DNA of 64,000 bases from Kryptolebias marmoratus. Taxonomy: Eukaryota > Chordata > Actinopteri > Cyprinodontiformes > Rivulidae. The notes under the pieces were generated by a model. The model made no database searches. It was not told where the DNA came from and saw only the letters and a list, made by a program, of their open reading frames with translations. Below are positions 37,401 through 49,511 of the stretch, one piece after another; the stretch's first letter is position 1; each line of letters starts with the position of its first letter. The stretch spans positions 22,893,563-22,957,562 of the forward strand of contig NC_051443.1 in the NCBI RefSeq assembly GCF_001649575.2, given 5' to 3'. The position numbers and the translations under genes are program-made.

Positions 37401-40400
37401 TGGTTCAGAGAAGATCACAAAGGCAGGTGTGCGTAATTTATGATCGTTTTGTCTGATAATGCAGGAGGAGCAATGTCAGTGGATAATTACCTGTCTTGAA
37501 AATGAGAAGGGCTCTTTTTTATTTTGTGTGTAAAGCTCAGAAACACACAAAAACATACGTGTCACCTCTATATCCTTCCGCTGCTTAAATATTTTTTTTT
37601 CCCTCTTTCCGCTGAGACAATACTTTTGTCTCAAGGATGATTAATAGTGAGGGACAGTGCCAACGAGCTTTCCAAAGTCATTTGCAGTGGAAGTATAAAC
37701 AGATAGTATGCCTTCAGTGCACAGTCTTGTTGACTCTGGCTGCACTCTGTGAGGAAAGCCAAAATAAAAATGTGCTCATGTGATACAATGTGACAGAGGA
37801 CAGCATTCGCTGACCTCAAGCTGTTGAGCTAAAACACAAATTAAGGTGCTTCATTTTGTCCAATATGTGTTGAAGGATGATATCCCAAAAATGTGTTCCT
37901 TCTTTTCAAGCAGTAATTATTGGGTTAACACAATTTAACGGTGAGGTCACATACACTTGTTAAAGCAATAAACAATTGCTCTGTCAAAAAAAAAAAAAAA
38001 AAGAGAGATCAAAGATAATTGTAATGTTTTGCAGCTCTCTTGAGGCTATCACCATTGTTCTTTGCAGCATGAAAGAAAAAAGACTGGAAAGTGTTGCTTT
38101 ATAGTGAGTCCTATGCAGATTCTCCCTGTGGTGGCAGATGGAAACTGGGCCCAAGGTTAGAGACTCGGCCATGTTCTTACCCAAAGATGTAAGGGCATGT
38201 CAGCGCCAAGTGTGGGGACAATAACCCAGTGCCTTCAAATTGAACCCCGGCTCCTGGAAAATAAGTTAACCCATTTAAAAACAGCATAGTAAAAGGCTGC
38301 CCTAAAGCTTGCCAATCACTTAGGCCAAGCACTAACTCAGTGTGAGCTGATTCTCATTCAAAGCAGCCAGAACAGACCAAAAAAAGTGCATGTATAAAAA
38401 AAATAAAAATAGTCTGCTATCAAAAGGACTTGAATACTCAAAGTTATATCAACTGATAATAATTATCTTAGTTCCAAAGGGGTGAAAGTCTGATTGAAAT
38501 CATAAGTCATTTTACGTAAAAGAGATAATTTGTCTTTCATTTTAAAAGGTGTCCAATAAGTAATAGATAAGGCAGAGCTTGATATTTTTCCTTCACAATT
38601 AAGTGTCTTTAAGTAACAACAAAGATAATTAACCCATAATAAAATGTAAAGTAAGCAATCTGTCATTGCCAAATAAAAGTGTTGCTTTGACTGGACCCAC
38701 GTTTAATTAAACTAATGGACTGATTTAAATTGTAACAGCTATTTTCTTAGGGAATTTAGCTTTCTATCATTTTTTTTGAGTAATGAATATCTATTAAAAG
38801 GAGTATTTTTGCTTGAAATGCCTTTCTCTAGTTTTAACATTTGCAAGTCGATACACATTAAATATTCTGTTAGCTGTGTGTTAACAAATAGATGGGCTTC
38901 CACTGAATACCCTGCAAACAAATTTCACGCAAGTTGGACATAACAAGATAACAGATCCATTCTTTAGTCAAAAAAAGAAACAATGTCCAGAGATTTTTCA
39001 GTTTGCCATTAGTTCACCAACACATTAAACTGTTAGTCTGCTACTACAACAGCTACTGAAAGGAATATACTCGTTCCAAAGCTTAGAGTGCTGTTAGAGC
39101 AGGATGTTTGTCCTTTATTTTGTTTTGAGGATCCCATCAGGAACACAGAAGGATGCGGCTCTGAGCTCTTGATGGCGGTGATTATCTCCAAGGTGACTAA
39201 CGCTGTTAACGCGGCACACAGCCTCTTAATTACCCAACTGACTCCAGGGCTAAGCTCGACCTGCTTTAATCATCATACAGCTTGGATAAACACAAGTTCA
39301 ATCCTCGTGAAGCTTTGCAGCGACACACAATACACCAGTAAGCCAGTTTCCAGATTAAGTGATCTGACTGGCTCAGTGATGAGCTGAGCAGTGAGTTTTC
39401 CTCTCAAACAACGTCAATCCGATGCTAAACCAAAGTAATGGACTTGTAAATAAATTGGACAGTTTGATTCCATAAATGTAGTTTAGCCATTGTGACAAGT
39501 TATATTAATTATGACAATTTCTATTAGTAATTAGCGTAATCCTATGTGTGACACACCATATTGGTGACAAAGACAAGAAACCAGCCAGAGGCGTCTCATG
39601 TAGCCCACATGATAAATTATTGAGAACGATACCACAGAAAATAAAATAAACATATAACAAGGAAATAGTAAAGCTAAAATAAATCCAGCAGAAGATTTTT
39701 CTATTTTTCTTCTTGTGTCTGGGGGAAAACAAACCAAAGAAAAAAAAACAAAACTGCAATCTAATGCTCTGAAGTAGAAACAAATCTGTTGAAGATGTTC
39801 ATATTAATTAGCTGAATTAAAAAGAGAAACACTAGTGTACAAAGTCAAAATTTTGGAAACCGTATCAGAGGCAGCCCAAACTGATGAATAAAAACTTGAA
39901 TTATAGCTGAACAAATACACCTTTTATTTTTTTTTTCTTGTATTGCCAGTGTGTGGCTGACAATGCAATATACACACACAGGCATTTCACACACATACTC
40001 ATACAGTGCTAATTAGTACAACACAATAACTATCAGCACAACAGCAAGCTGAAAGGGTAATGAGCTGAACTAAATCGTGGTATGATACAACCAATAATTT
40101 ATCACGTTCGTCTTAAAGACTAGTCTTCACAATTTGGGATTGGTGTCCATTTTATGTTCAATGTGCAGTGCGCTATCGTGACACTGAAAAACATGGACTT
40201 GTTGAAAAATACTTTGACAACTCTGAATATCTTTTGAAAATTACTGTCACTGTTTCTGTTACTTGCAGTAAAAACACATGACTCATCACTGTCTGATTTT
40301 GTTTTTCAGTGCTTGTAACATTTTACTAGAAGCCATAAAAGATTAACTTGTTTTTGTTTAATCTGTTTGACATGAATTTGGATGATTTAGGGAGCGTTAA

Positions 40401-40690
40401 TGTTAACGTTAGTGTTTTATCCTGTTCTGAGAAATCATACAAATCCATATAGAGTTTGCATTGTCATCGTTTTTCCTAGCGCAAGCTTCAACCGACTGCA
40501 GCTCGGGCAAATCAAACCTTATTTAAAGCTGTGAGATGAACTATGGCCCTGCTCAGTGCAGTTAGACATCTATTTCTCTGCATAAAGTGTAACTTTTATA
40601 TGTGAGCGTTTGTTTTCTGAGGTACGAAGTTACAGATTATGAATTTATGTTGGTCTAAATCACCACAATGATTAAGCTGTGAGGGAAACT
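34411..40690. other. Intron sequence; simple repeats and candidate regulatory patches, no gene
   Basis: Holds a TTTA tetranucleotide tract (35081-35103) and an A run (37986-38002). 36800-37230 is less AT-rich and open in several frames on both strands, as expected for GC-richer DNA, without any recognisable protein. 39090-39330 is another mixed-composition stretch with TTAATTAC and TAATCATCAT homeodomain-like cores. No element recognised. Confidence 0.4.
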
Positions 40691-42740
40691 CGCCGGAGAA
40701 AAAGATAGATGTCGACTTTCTTCTCGTCGGCCTCGTTCATAAATTACCTGGCCATCGATCCATGGGTGTCTGGGATTCTCGGCGGACCTCCTTCTCACAT
40801 TCATCACGCCTTGCGTCTGCAGCTAAGCCTGAGTGGAAATGTCTCAAACACACATTCCCCTCCAGAGTTTCAGCAGCTTGGCCTGTTGCTTGGATACCAC
40901 AGTGTTTTTATGACGAGTGTTTAGAACCTGGAGGACTGCATTATGCACCGAGATGTTTCAGCATCTTGGATTTGTGTTAGATGTCTGTTTTTCGCAGTTT
41001 GCTTTAACAATAGCTGCAGAGGAAAGGGCTAAAAAAAACATCTTCAACCTTCTCTCTGCCCAGATGGCTTAAAGGATACTTTGGAAATAAAACCCTGGAC
41101 GGTATGCAGGATCTTCAGGCTGATAATATTATTTGTTATAGATGATGTGAAATCCAGCTGCTTCTATTTGACACTGAGATGAAGCTGGCCATTCGGTGTT
41201 GAAATCCTTTTATGTATAAAAACAAGCAGACAGAGATGGCATCTCAAATGTAGTTTTAACCAGTTCTGGAAATGGAAGAGACAAATTATGAGTCATTACT
41301 ACTTCCACAGATGCAGGAAAGAAAACAAAAAAAACATATTAAAGGTCAGTGGAAATTGAAAAATCAGGTCAAGCAGAACTAAAGTTATCAGAATGAACAC
41401 TTGTTTTTTTTTCCTCTTTTTTTTATTTTTCTTCTGTGTAACTTGCCCGTGTTCTCTCCTTTGTAGTTTTAAACTTTGATTTTTGTAAACACTTCCCTTT
41501 TTTTGTCACATACCATGCAGAGCAGGTTTACTTGATATATGAGGTGTCATGAAGCTGGTGAAGCACAGGAGCTGGGAAAGGACATCAGAATGAAAGGTCA
41601 CCTTGTTTAAAGACAAGACTACAGACTTGAGGAACAATATATAAACATGACAAAAGCATGTTTGACCTGGCAACTGAAAATGACCTAAAATGTATATATA
41701 TTAGCAGAGTTCTGTTAAAGAGCCAACACTTGACTGTACTGTATCTGTATTTTCACCTACTGTTTTTTGAGCACAGAGTTGGTGTAGAAACGTGGTTACT
41801 CAGACTTTTCATTGTCTGTGTCCGGGTGTTTGTGTTTATACTGTTTTTGGATCAAATGCGCTACACCATTTTACTCAGGGGTCTACAGTTTTCACTGAAA
41901 AAGTGGCAATATTGCACTGATTTGTCAATGGTCTATTCAAAAGACAAGAAAAAGAAAATAGGCTTGACTGATTTCCCACCTGAAATTTTGACACACCTTT
42001 TATGCCCCCTTTGGTTTCTTTATAATAAACTATTCAAAGTTGTAGCAGAACCTGTAGCAGTATTTTCCCAAAACAAGCATCTGTGGTTTTCTTTTTTGCC
42101 TTATTTTTGTGCCATGTCTTCAGCACATTCATTTTTCAAAGAAAGAGCCATATACTGCAGTTCTCAAAGTCAGCACGGTAACAAAAATCTGCGCTGCGTG
42201 CACTTATCTGCTGAAGAACCCGGTGGATCCTACTGGACAGATACAATTACTAAATTTACTTCACACAAGCTTATATGTAAAAAGCCTGAACAACCATGTT
42301 TCCGTCCTTAAACCTTGATAGATCTACTTCTTTTGGTTTCTTGAAAGTTGTCTCGACTCCAAACTGATGTCACAGGGCCGCTTGTGTAAGGGGGGGGTTT
42401 GTTTCGTTTTGTCCCGATGTGCACATCTTGATTTTTGTCACTTGTTCCGGTCTACATGAGTGGTGTATTATAAGGAAAAAAAAAAGGAGCAGTGTGAGCA
42501 GGTTTGTTTCTCCAGGCATCCATATGATTGAATCAAAAGCCAAGAAGGTACAGTCCTTGCAGATATTGCATAATTTAAAAAAAAAGTTTGCTATTTAACT
42601 GTGTAGTTACCTTTTTGTATGAAGACTGTACTTCCTGTTCCAGTGACACCTGTTGTTTAAAGAGGAGAGCTGCACTGTGTTCCACATGTCTGAAACAAAC
42701 AGCTGCTCCGCTTGCTCCATAACTTAGCCTCCAGTATAAA
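40691..42740. other. Intron sequence including the longest open frame of the window
   Basis: The + strand frame 41658-42311 is open for 217 codons. Its translation is rich in Phe, Leu and Lys, has no domain that I recognise (one FPPEILTHLL piece is vaguely F-box-like) and has no promoter, polyadenylation or splice context. I read it as chance. 40700-40980 is GC-richer than its surroundings, with no known content. Confidence 0.4.
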
Positions 42741-42960
42741 TGAGAAATGGACATCATTTATACAGCACCTTTCTAGTCTTACTAACCACCGAAAGCACTT
42801 TTCCACTACAAATCACATCCACTCATACTAATTTGCAGATTGGGGAAAACCTGGGGTTCAGCTTTTTGTCCAAGGACCCTTCCGCATGTGGGGAGGGAAG
42901 CTGGGATGGAACCAGCAACTTTCTGACTGGCAGACATTCATCCTCCTGACCCACTGCCTT
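42741..42960. repeat. Probable fish interspersed repeat fragment
   Basis: The succession TTTATACAGCACCTTTCTAG, TCTTACTAACCACCGAAAGC, then CCAAGGACCCTTCC and GGGATGGAACCAGCAAC matches in order a dispersed repeat I know from other teleosts (TATAGCGCCTTTCTAG ... CCAAGGACAC ... GGGATTCGAACC). Class and orientation are uncertain. There is no target duplication that I could define. Confidence 0.55.
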
Positions 42961-45900
42961 CCTAATCAGTATAATAACAGCGTTAGCCTTTTAATTGCCC
43001 TGCCAATGAGAAAATCAATTTTTTTCACATGCAAACTTGCTATTGAGGATGAATACAGTGTATTTATTGTTGTTGTTTTTTTCAACCAGGCTGGGAGTGT
43101 CTTTGTTGTTAAGTGGGCATTGAATATGAGGCTTTATTGTTTGTAGGTTGATCCAGACTGAATTGGTTTATGGTCTTACTGACTCTGTGTTTAGACTTTT
43201 GTTACAAAATTCAATGGTATTATTTAAATAATAAAGAATAGCCATCCTGATGTTATTATTGTTACCTTTTTGTTTACTGTCTGCCACAAAAAGTGTGTCT
43301 TCTCAGGAAAAGGTCTTCTATTGAGTCAGCTTTCGGCTCACTGCTTCTGTTCTCACGAATGACCTACGAGTCCATGTGGCGAGCATGTCACTAATGGTAT
43401 GTTACACCAGTGCAACTAATGCTTTCTCCCTCATGCTGCGTTCCTCTGATCTCAGACTTGCCCTACATCAGTGCCTGTGCTTTAAGAGCAGCCACTGTTC
43501 AGGTAACGGTGGACTGGATTTAATTATGAAGTTGTTCTCCACAGTCATGGTGGCTTTCCTCTGACAGAATCTTTCCTCGGAGCAGAATGATCCTCTTTTG
43601 TAATGGAGATTAACCTCAGTAATAACCTCACTTAGCCTATTTAACTTCCATATTTTAACATGAACCACATAAGTCTCACTAACGAAGCTGCTAAGGGTTG
43701 TACCGGACTTCAACTTGCGGCCAGTCCATGACTTCTTACTGGCTTTTAGGGGTAATAGGATAAGATTAACAAATTTGCATACTATTGAAATGTATTATTC
43801 ATGCAGTGTCTTCTGTAATATGCAGAAGCTGGGCCTTTTGCCTCACTGACCTAAACAAGTGAGTGAACCAGAACACCTGTTCTCTTCACTTACTTGGCAG
43901 ATGCTGTCTAAACATTTACAAAGTATAATTGTCTTAATTTTACAGAAAGCAATGTTCTGTTTGTAGGTTATGAAACAGTTTTTTTTTTGTTTTTTTTTAC
44001 TGAAATTGTTGTGCCTGTTCATATTGTTTAAGCAAACAATATGGGGAAAAAGGGTGGAAATAAATTTGTGCACCTGGGTGTCCTGTTTGCATGACTGCTG
44101 ATCAGAATAGGTAAAATACACGAGACTGCAGAGACATTTGACCATATTATAAATACAGACTTTTCTATCTGAAGAAGAAAGCCCAATATTGGTGCCTGTT
44201 GTGGTTACTGTTTTCACTTTTACTTGTCAGTTGTGTGTGCATGCTTGGACAGCTAGAAGCAGCTCAGCCAGCCCTCTCTGTTGGTCATCCAAGCCCATTT
44301 TTTGCTACTCTGTCACCTGCTGAAAGCTCCTTTTCTTAAAGTTCTTGATGATTCACTGCCTGTAGACACAGCCGGAGGTACTTTTGTGTGGAATTGTGGG
44401 AATCAAATTCTGTTTCTCCTCAGTTCCCAGACAAACATCATTCTCTTTCATTGACTTGCATTCTCTGACAGGCTGTCTGAGTATCTGATCATCTGTCTGA
44501 CTCACCTCATTCTGCTGGTTAACCTCCTCTCCTTACCTTTTATTTGTTTTTCAACAAAAAAAAAAAAAACAGCACCTGCAACAATGACGTTATGTTTCTC
44601 CTGGGAGAATGACTCTGAAAGCAACAATGTGATTTTTTTTTTTGTTATTTCTTTTTGTAATGATTTAATCAATGTAATTAGATTAACACTAATAGCTAAT
44701 TTCCCAAGATAATGAAAGTATTATCACTGCCTTGGGATATAAGGTGAGCCAAGTGCCAAGTCTGTTTACACTCATATCTGCTAGTCAAACCTTGTTATGT
44801 TGTCTTTATTAGAAAAATTTCTTTGTTTGAACATTTTACTGCTTTTTTATCTATACTTTGACACACCATGTTGCCTTTGTTAAGTTAATTTGCAAAACAC
44901 TTAAACTCTTCGTGGTCACGAATTAGCTTAAGAACCAATTTCTTCAGCCTTAAATCGTTTTCATCTTTTGTTTTTGCCATTTCTGCCTTTTGAAATTTAG
45001 TTCCATTTTGGCTTTCGCCTCCTCATTCCCCACCTCTCCTGACAGCTAAAAGCTACAGATCTGGAAAAACAAGCCGTGCTCCTTCGTACCCCTCTTGCTT
45101 CTTTAATTTGCTGTTGTTCGAGTTTCAGGAGCAAGCTCCAATTTGTACCTCCTTGGATATGAGCATGTAGGAGTGTGTGCAGATAAGGACCATCCTCTCA
45201 AAGGAATAATGCATTCATCTCTGTGTGATGCAGCGTGGAGATATGGTAGAAGGGCTTGTCAGGGTTTGTGATGGGTCTTTGTTACCTGACTCTTCCCCTC
45301 TTTGCTGCTCCTCTCCCACCTGCTTCCCTCCATGTCTGCTCTCTCTCTCTTTCTCTACCTGTCTCAGACAACAAGCCTGCTTTTTTTAAAGCTGTGCGCT
45401 CTTGAGTGAAAAGCCAAAATGTTTCTTCAGTAGAGCACACAAGCCACCTTTTTTTTTAAAAAAAAAAACCTACTGCTGGACTAAAGCTGGGATCACTTGT
45501 CTGTTTTTCTGTTTTTTTCACATCACCCTGTCTTTTAACAGTTCACTTCTTTCTTTTTGTTTCAGGCCTTCACGTTTTCCTTTTTTACCTGCTTGTTTTA
45601 ATCACTTAGGTGTAAAATTTCTGATTTATTGCTGATTGATCAATTTAAATTTAGGTTTATTACAGCACCTTTTTTAAAGATAAACTGCATGGAAGAAAGC
45701 AATCTGGTGCTAAAGATAATTTGATGCAAGTGAAATGCACATTTCTTGAAGATTTACACAAAAGCAAATTTACAAGTTTTTTTTTTTACATTTCCTTTGC
45801 TTTATGGTCATGTGAAAAAGATTATTTTGCAGACCTTGAGGTTTGGGAAGCAAAAAACATAAAAGGCATAGTAACTGGTCAAAAATGAAGAAAAAACCCC

Positions 45901-47439
45901 CAACATTTGTACGTTGTCATCTTGTGCGGTTGGCCTCTGTTGCAGTGCTTTAATCATAAAACACAATTTGGAAGTCTGTCATTCTTTTGTACAACAAAGA
46001 AACCATGAGATTCTGGGAGGGAATAAAAAAAAGAAAGATTTTTTGTAAAGATGCAGGATAAATTTAAGAAATCTAGAAAATAAAACTTGTTAATTGTCTG
46101 CAAAGATAGTTATTTGATGAATTTGTTGAGAAGGAAAGAAGTACTGCAGTAAATAATTACTTTCAGAGAAAGTGCATGTCCATGGCAAGTACTGCTCTTA
46201 ATGCTTGCTTGCTTTAGTTGTTTCAATATAGGCAGTCCAATCCACTTCAGAGTTTAAAATGTGCATCTTCTAGCCATTCTTTACCACTCCAATAATTTAA
46301 CAAAACATTTTTAGAGTGGCAGGTTTTCTATAATTTTGCTGACGGGCAAATTAAACCATTTTTCCCCCTCGTTTGCATCAAATGAAATGAGTGAGGCGTT
46401 ACCAGGAGATATTTGCCGTTTTTATGCAGTAAATATCTTTAAAGAAAACCTTTTCGTATTTCTTTTCTAAATAATTTTCAGTAAATTCTTTGAATAACTG
46501 GTTTCTTTAAGCTTTAAAAACACAAATAAATGAATGTCCTTATTGCTATTGTCTATGTAAAATTCACTTTTAGCAGAGGAAGGGGGGATTTTTGCTCTTA
46601 GCTTTAGATGTCAGAGGTTACACCAGATTGATTGTGCCAAAGGCAGTCTCAGCCCAAGGAGTTGACCAATTTATTCCTGGGTGTACAAACTTTTATTTAT
46701 TTATTTTTTCATTTCTTCTTTGTCTAGTTGTATCATAGCAATTCTTCCAAACTATACTCTGGCTCTTGTATCTCCAAATACACATTAGAATGTCAAACAC
46801 ATATTTCTCCTCCTGATCCATATCTGCAGCGCCCTTTTTCTTTCTTTTCTCTCTCGTTTTCAGACCACTCCAGCAAATGTTACCTTTTCATATCTGGGCT
46901 CGGAAAAATAAGCAGAGTGGATCTGCAGGCACGATAACCTCCACTGCCGCACTGCAAATGTCACTTTGCCTCGCCAGCCAATCGCATTTCTCCTCCGTGG
47001 CTGCCGTGGCTCTCTTATGGGGTTCATAGCGGTGACACAGAGACAGAGCTGATGTGCTCACGTGAATGAAAATGAGTCAGCAGGGCTCTCAGGTGTGGCC
47101 CGCTGAGGCTGACTGAAAAATCAGAAAATACCAGGAAATTGTGGCGACGCTGAGCTGAGTTTTTTCTTCTTTTTCTTTTTTCTTTGTGAAAGCTAATCAG
47201 TTCAGTAGAATGGTACAGAAAACACTGCCCATAGTCAGTTAGAGCAAAATGAAACTGTTTGTCTAATCAAGCAGATGAAAAATGTAATTGAGAAATATTT
47301 TTTCTAATGCCGTGAGTATTGGGAAGCTGTAGTCTTGAGTTGGATCTGGTTATCTAGTTCTAATTTGTTTTATACTTATTTAGAAGAATTCACAATGATG
47401 CCACTCATAACACATATGAACTCATGCTCTTGACGATGG
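42961..47439. other. Intron sequence without recognised gene or element
   Basis: AT-rich, with T/A homopolymers (43979-43998, 44557-44570, 44633-44645) and a short CT tract near 45339-45356. The 124-codon - strand frame at 43843-44217 is low-information. 46960-47150 is somewhat GC-richer. Confidence 0.4.
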
Positions 47440-47930
47440 TTTTAATAATTTTAACTAAAAATTACTGTCTTGACACTAATACCAAATGATATACATAAAA
47501 ATAGGCATTATAATGGTGATAATTTTAACAAAAGAAAAAAAAGATTTATTTTTATTTTTTTTATCCTGGCTTATTTGGATTGACTATAATACCAAATGTT
47601 ATACATTGGAATACATGAAGATGGACATTACAATTGTTGTGACTGCAAATTACTTTTAACAGAGATGTGGTACTGTATTTGTTGTTTTTTGAACTTGTTA
47701 AGGAATTGACAGTGACACTAGGTGTAATACAGTACATCAGAATACACTAAAGTAATTATAGGAGTTGTGACAATAAAATACTTAAAACAAGGTATATAAC
47801 CCTTTTTATGCTTGTTAATATAGACTGGGGGGAAAAAAATCAAATGTCATACATCAAAATGGACATAAGAATGTTTGTAACAATTAAATACCTTTTCACA
47901 GAGAAAGTACTCACATTTGTGAGTTTGTTT
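47440..47930 (+). repeat. Decayed tandem repeat, about four units of 110-130 bases
   Basis: Related units begin near 47471, 47581, 47713 and 47822. Shared pieces are TGACACTAATACCAAATG, ATACAT followed by an A-rich step, GGACATTA..AATTGTTGTGAC, AAATACTTTTAACAGAG. Identity between units is low (by eye perhaps 60-70 percent) and the spacing varies, so this is an old array. It does not resemble the other repeats in the window. Confidence 0.6.
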
Positions 47931-48189
47931 CCCTTAAAAAATCTTAATTTGAAGGGTTAGATAGCTTTGGCGTTCCCTTAAATCCCATGAAGTCTTATCT
48001 GGCTTAAATATGCAAAACACAGAGGTAGGGCTAAAGTGTAGAGGAAACAGGTGAATTGGAATCATCCATGTTCTCTACCCGAAAACATTCTAGTGCTGCT
48101 ATCTGTACATGCCAACATTAACTCAACTTGAAATGTGACTTGGAAGGCTGCTGGCTGTTCTACCAGTCTTACGCAACAGCCATTACAAA

Positions 48190-48540
48190 GATGAAGTATG
48201 TTGTCAAAGCTTTCAGCAGAATCAAGGCAATCAAGCATTTTCTATATAGACTCCTCTCTCTCTCTCACTCGCCCTCAAATCTCTTGTGAGTGCAATCTGT
48301 TTCCCTGGCCATCAGCTCGTATCGCTCATACACAGAGAGCTGAAAGCAAGGATCACAGCAGCATCAGAATTTGCATGCTAGGTAATGTGTTCTTCACTCA
48401 CAGAAAGATGGGAGATGGGAGCGTGTATGATTTTCAATTAGATTACAATGCTGCTGGAATGAATCTGCGCCCCAGCCTTCAAGGTTTCTCTGCGCGATGG
48501 CAGATTTTACAAATTCAGAACATCAACATTTGGGGCTGAA
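48190..48540. promoter_or_regulatory. Candidate cis-regulatory patch 0.85 kb upstream of the vav2 exon
   Basis: A stretch of mixed composition in AT-rich DNA carries an octamer ATTTGCAT (48369-48376), a paired homeodomain-type CAATTAGATTA (48435-48445) and a CT-rich run (48251-48268). POU and homeodomain cores in such density are typical of conserved enhancers, but also arise by chance in this composition. No comparative data were available. Confidence 0.25.
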
Positions 48541-49361
48541 ATGTGTTGACCTCTTTTTACTCCTATAAAGATTAACACTCTCAAGTATATATTTCCTTTC
48601 TTTATGTTTGTAGTGTTGAAAAAACTACAGGAAATTTATTTTTAGTGAAGTTGACTATGGTAGGTTATCAGTCTGGATCTTGTCTATAAATATTCTTGTT
48701 TGGCTTTCAGGCATTGCAGTTCAGGATGTTCCTTTAGCATTGGTGACTTGCACATGTTGGTGGTTTGTCATATGGGAAAATAATTACATGCTTGAAATTT
48801 GAGATGAACAAAGGTAGGAAACATTTTTGTGATTCCAAGAGTTGAGATGTTAAACACTGGAGTATAATTAATACCAGTCTGTGTCACTTTAACTTGATGC
48901 GCAGACTTTAATTGCCCTGTTCTTCCCCTTCCTGAATGTCTCATTTGGAATACAGAACTTATTTTAATGATTCACAAGCCTTCTCTAAATGAGTGAGTTT
49001 CCATGGTTGTTGTTTGACTGACAGACTTGTGACCTTTCAGCTTGAGGTCACTGTGTAAAACTAATTGTGCCCTGGGGCAGGTCTTTGCCAGTGGGCTTGT
49101 TTTTAGGACATTTTGTTTGCTCAAAGCATGCCAGGAGATCTGCTCCTCTGTGGCTCACCCTGTCTGGATCAGAAAGGCAGCTTGTTGAACTTAAGAGCAC
49201 CTTCAGGTGTTGAGGTGTTGAATAATCCCCAATACACAAGGAAGATAATTAAGAAGAAACAGGAAATTAGGTACTTTCAGGAATGCCTAACTCTGGTGTG
49301 TAAAGTTTATTGAATTCACTGTTTAATGAATAACCATACTGAGATCTTTTAAATCTTAAAG

Positions 49362-49388
49362 ACACTTTTCTTTCCTTTTTCCTTGTAG
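49362..49388 (+). other. vav2: 3' splice site (acceptor) of the vav2 exon
   Basis: A run of about 20 mostly pyrimidine bases (49366-49386) leads directly into the AG at 49387-49388, after which the Vav2 reading frame begins in phase 0. The branch point is not certain. A TTAAA-type candidate lies about 35 bases upstream, but no perfect YTNAY match stands out. Confidence 0.9.
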
Positions 49389-49505
49389 TTCCTGTGCCTC
49401 AAGAACATCCGGACATTTCTAAAGGTGTGTCATGACAAGTTTGGCTTGCGGAACTGTGAACTATTTGACCCGTTTGACCTCTTTGACGTGAGAGACTTCG
49501 GCAAG
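49389..49505 (+). CDS. vav2: vav2 internal exon (CH-domain exon, exon 2 by homology)
   Basis: This exon encodes 39 codons, in phase 0 at both ends, of the N-terminal calponin-homology (CH) domain of Vav2, a tyrosine-phosphorylation-regulated GEF for Rho/Rac GTPases acting at the plasma membrane downstream of receptors. The translation begins [18 protein letters not shown] and ends in [16 protein letters not shown]. The [11 protein letters not shown] block and the closing [11 protein letters not shown] are shared by Vav proteins. [11 protein letters not shown] and ELFDPFDLF match Vav2 rather than Vav1 or Vav3 as I recall them. By human numbering it would cover about residues 69-107. In the family, the CH domain helps hold the Dbl-homology domain in an autoinhibited state. 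The flanks are a pyrimidine-rich AG acceptor and an AAG/gtgagt donor. One oddity is Cys (TGT, 49455-49457) where I recall Ser in mammals. Paralogue assignment is from memory of the family, without alignment. Confidence 0.95.
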
Positions 49506-49511
49506 GTGAGT
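49506..49511 (+). other. vav2: 5' splice site (donor) of the vav2 exon
   Basis: The exon ends in AAG and the intron begins GTGAGT, a near-perfect match to the U1 consensus. The exon is therefore well defined on both sides, which is expected for a 117-bp exon between introns of at least 49 kb and 14 kb. Confidence 0.93.

Larger units (their letters stand above)
1..49388 (+). other. vav2: vav2 intron 1 (3' portion, at least 49 kb)
   Basis: No other exon of vav2 and no convincing foreign gene was found here on either strand. The identity as intron 1 follows from the downstream exon matching the second coding exon of Vav genes. Exon 1 (about 68 codons, the start of the CH domain) was looked for by eye and not seen, so it should lie to the left of the window. 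The content is AT-rich single-copy-looking DNA with simple repeats and mobile-element relics listed separately. A large first intron is common for Vav2 in vertebrates. Confidence 0.8.
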
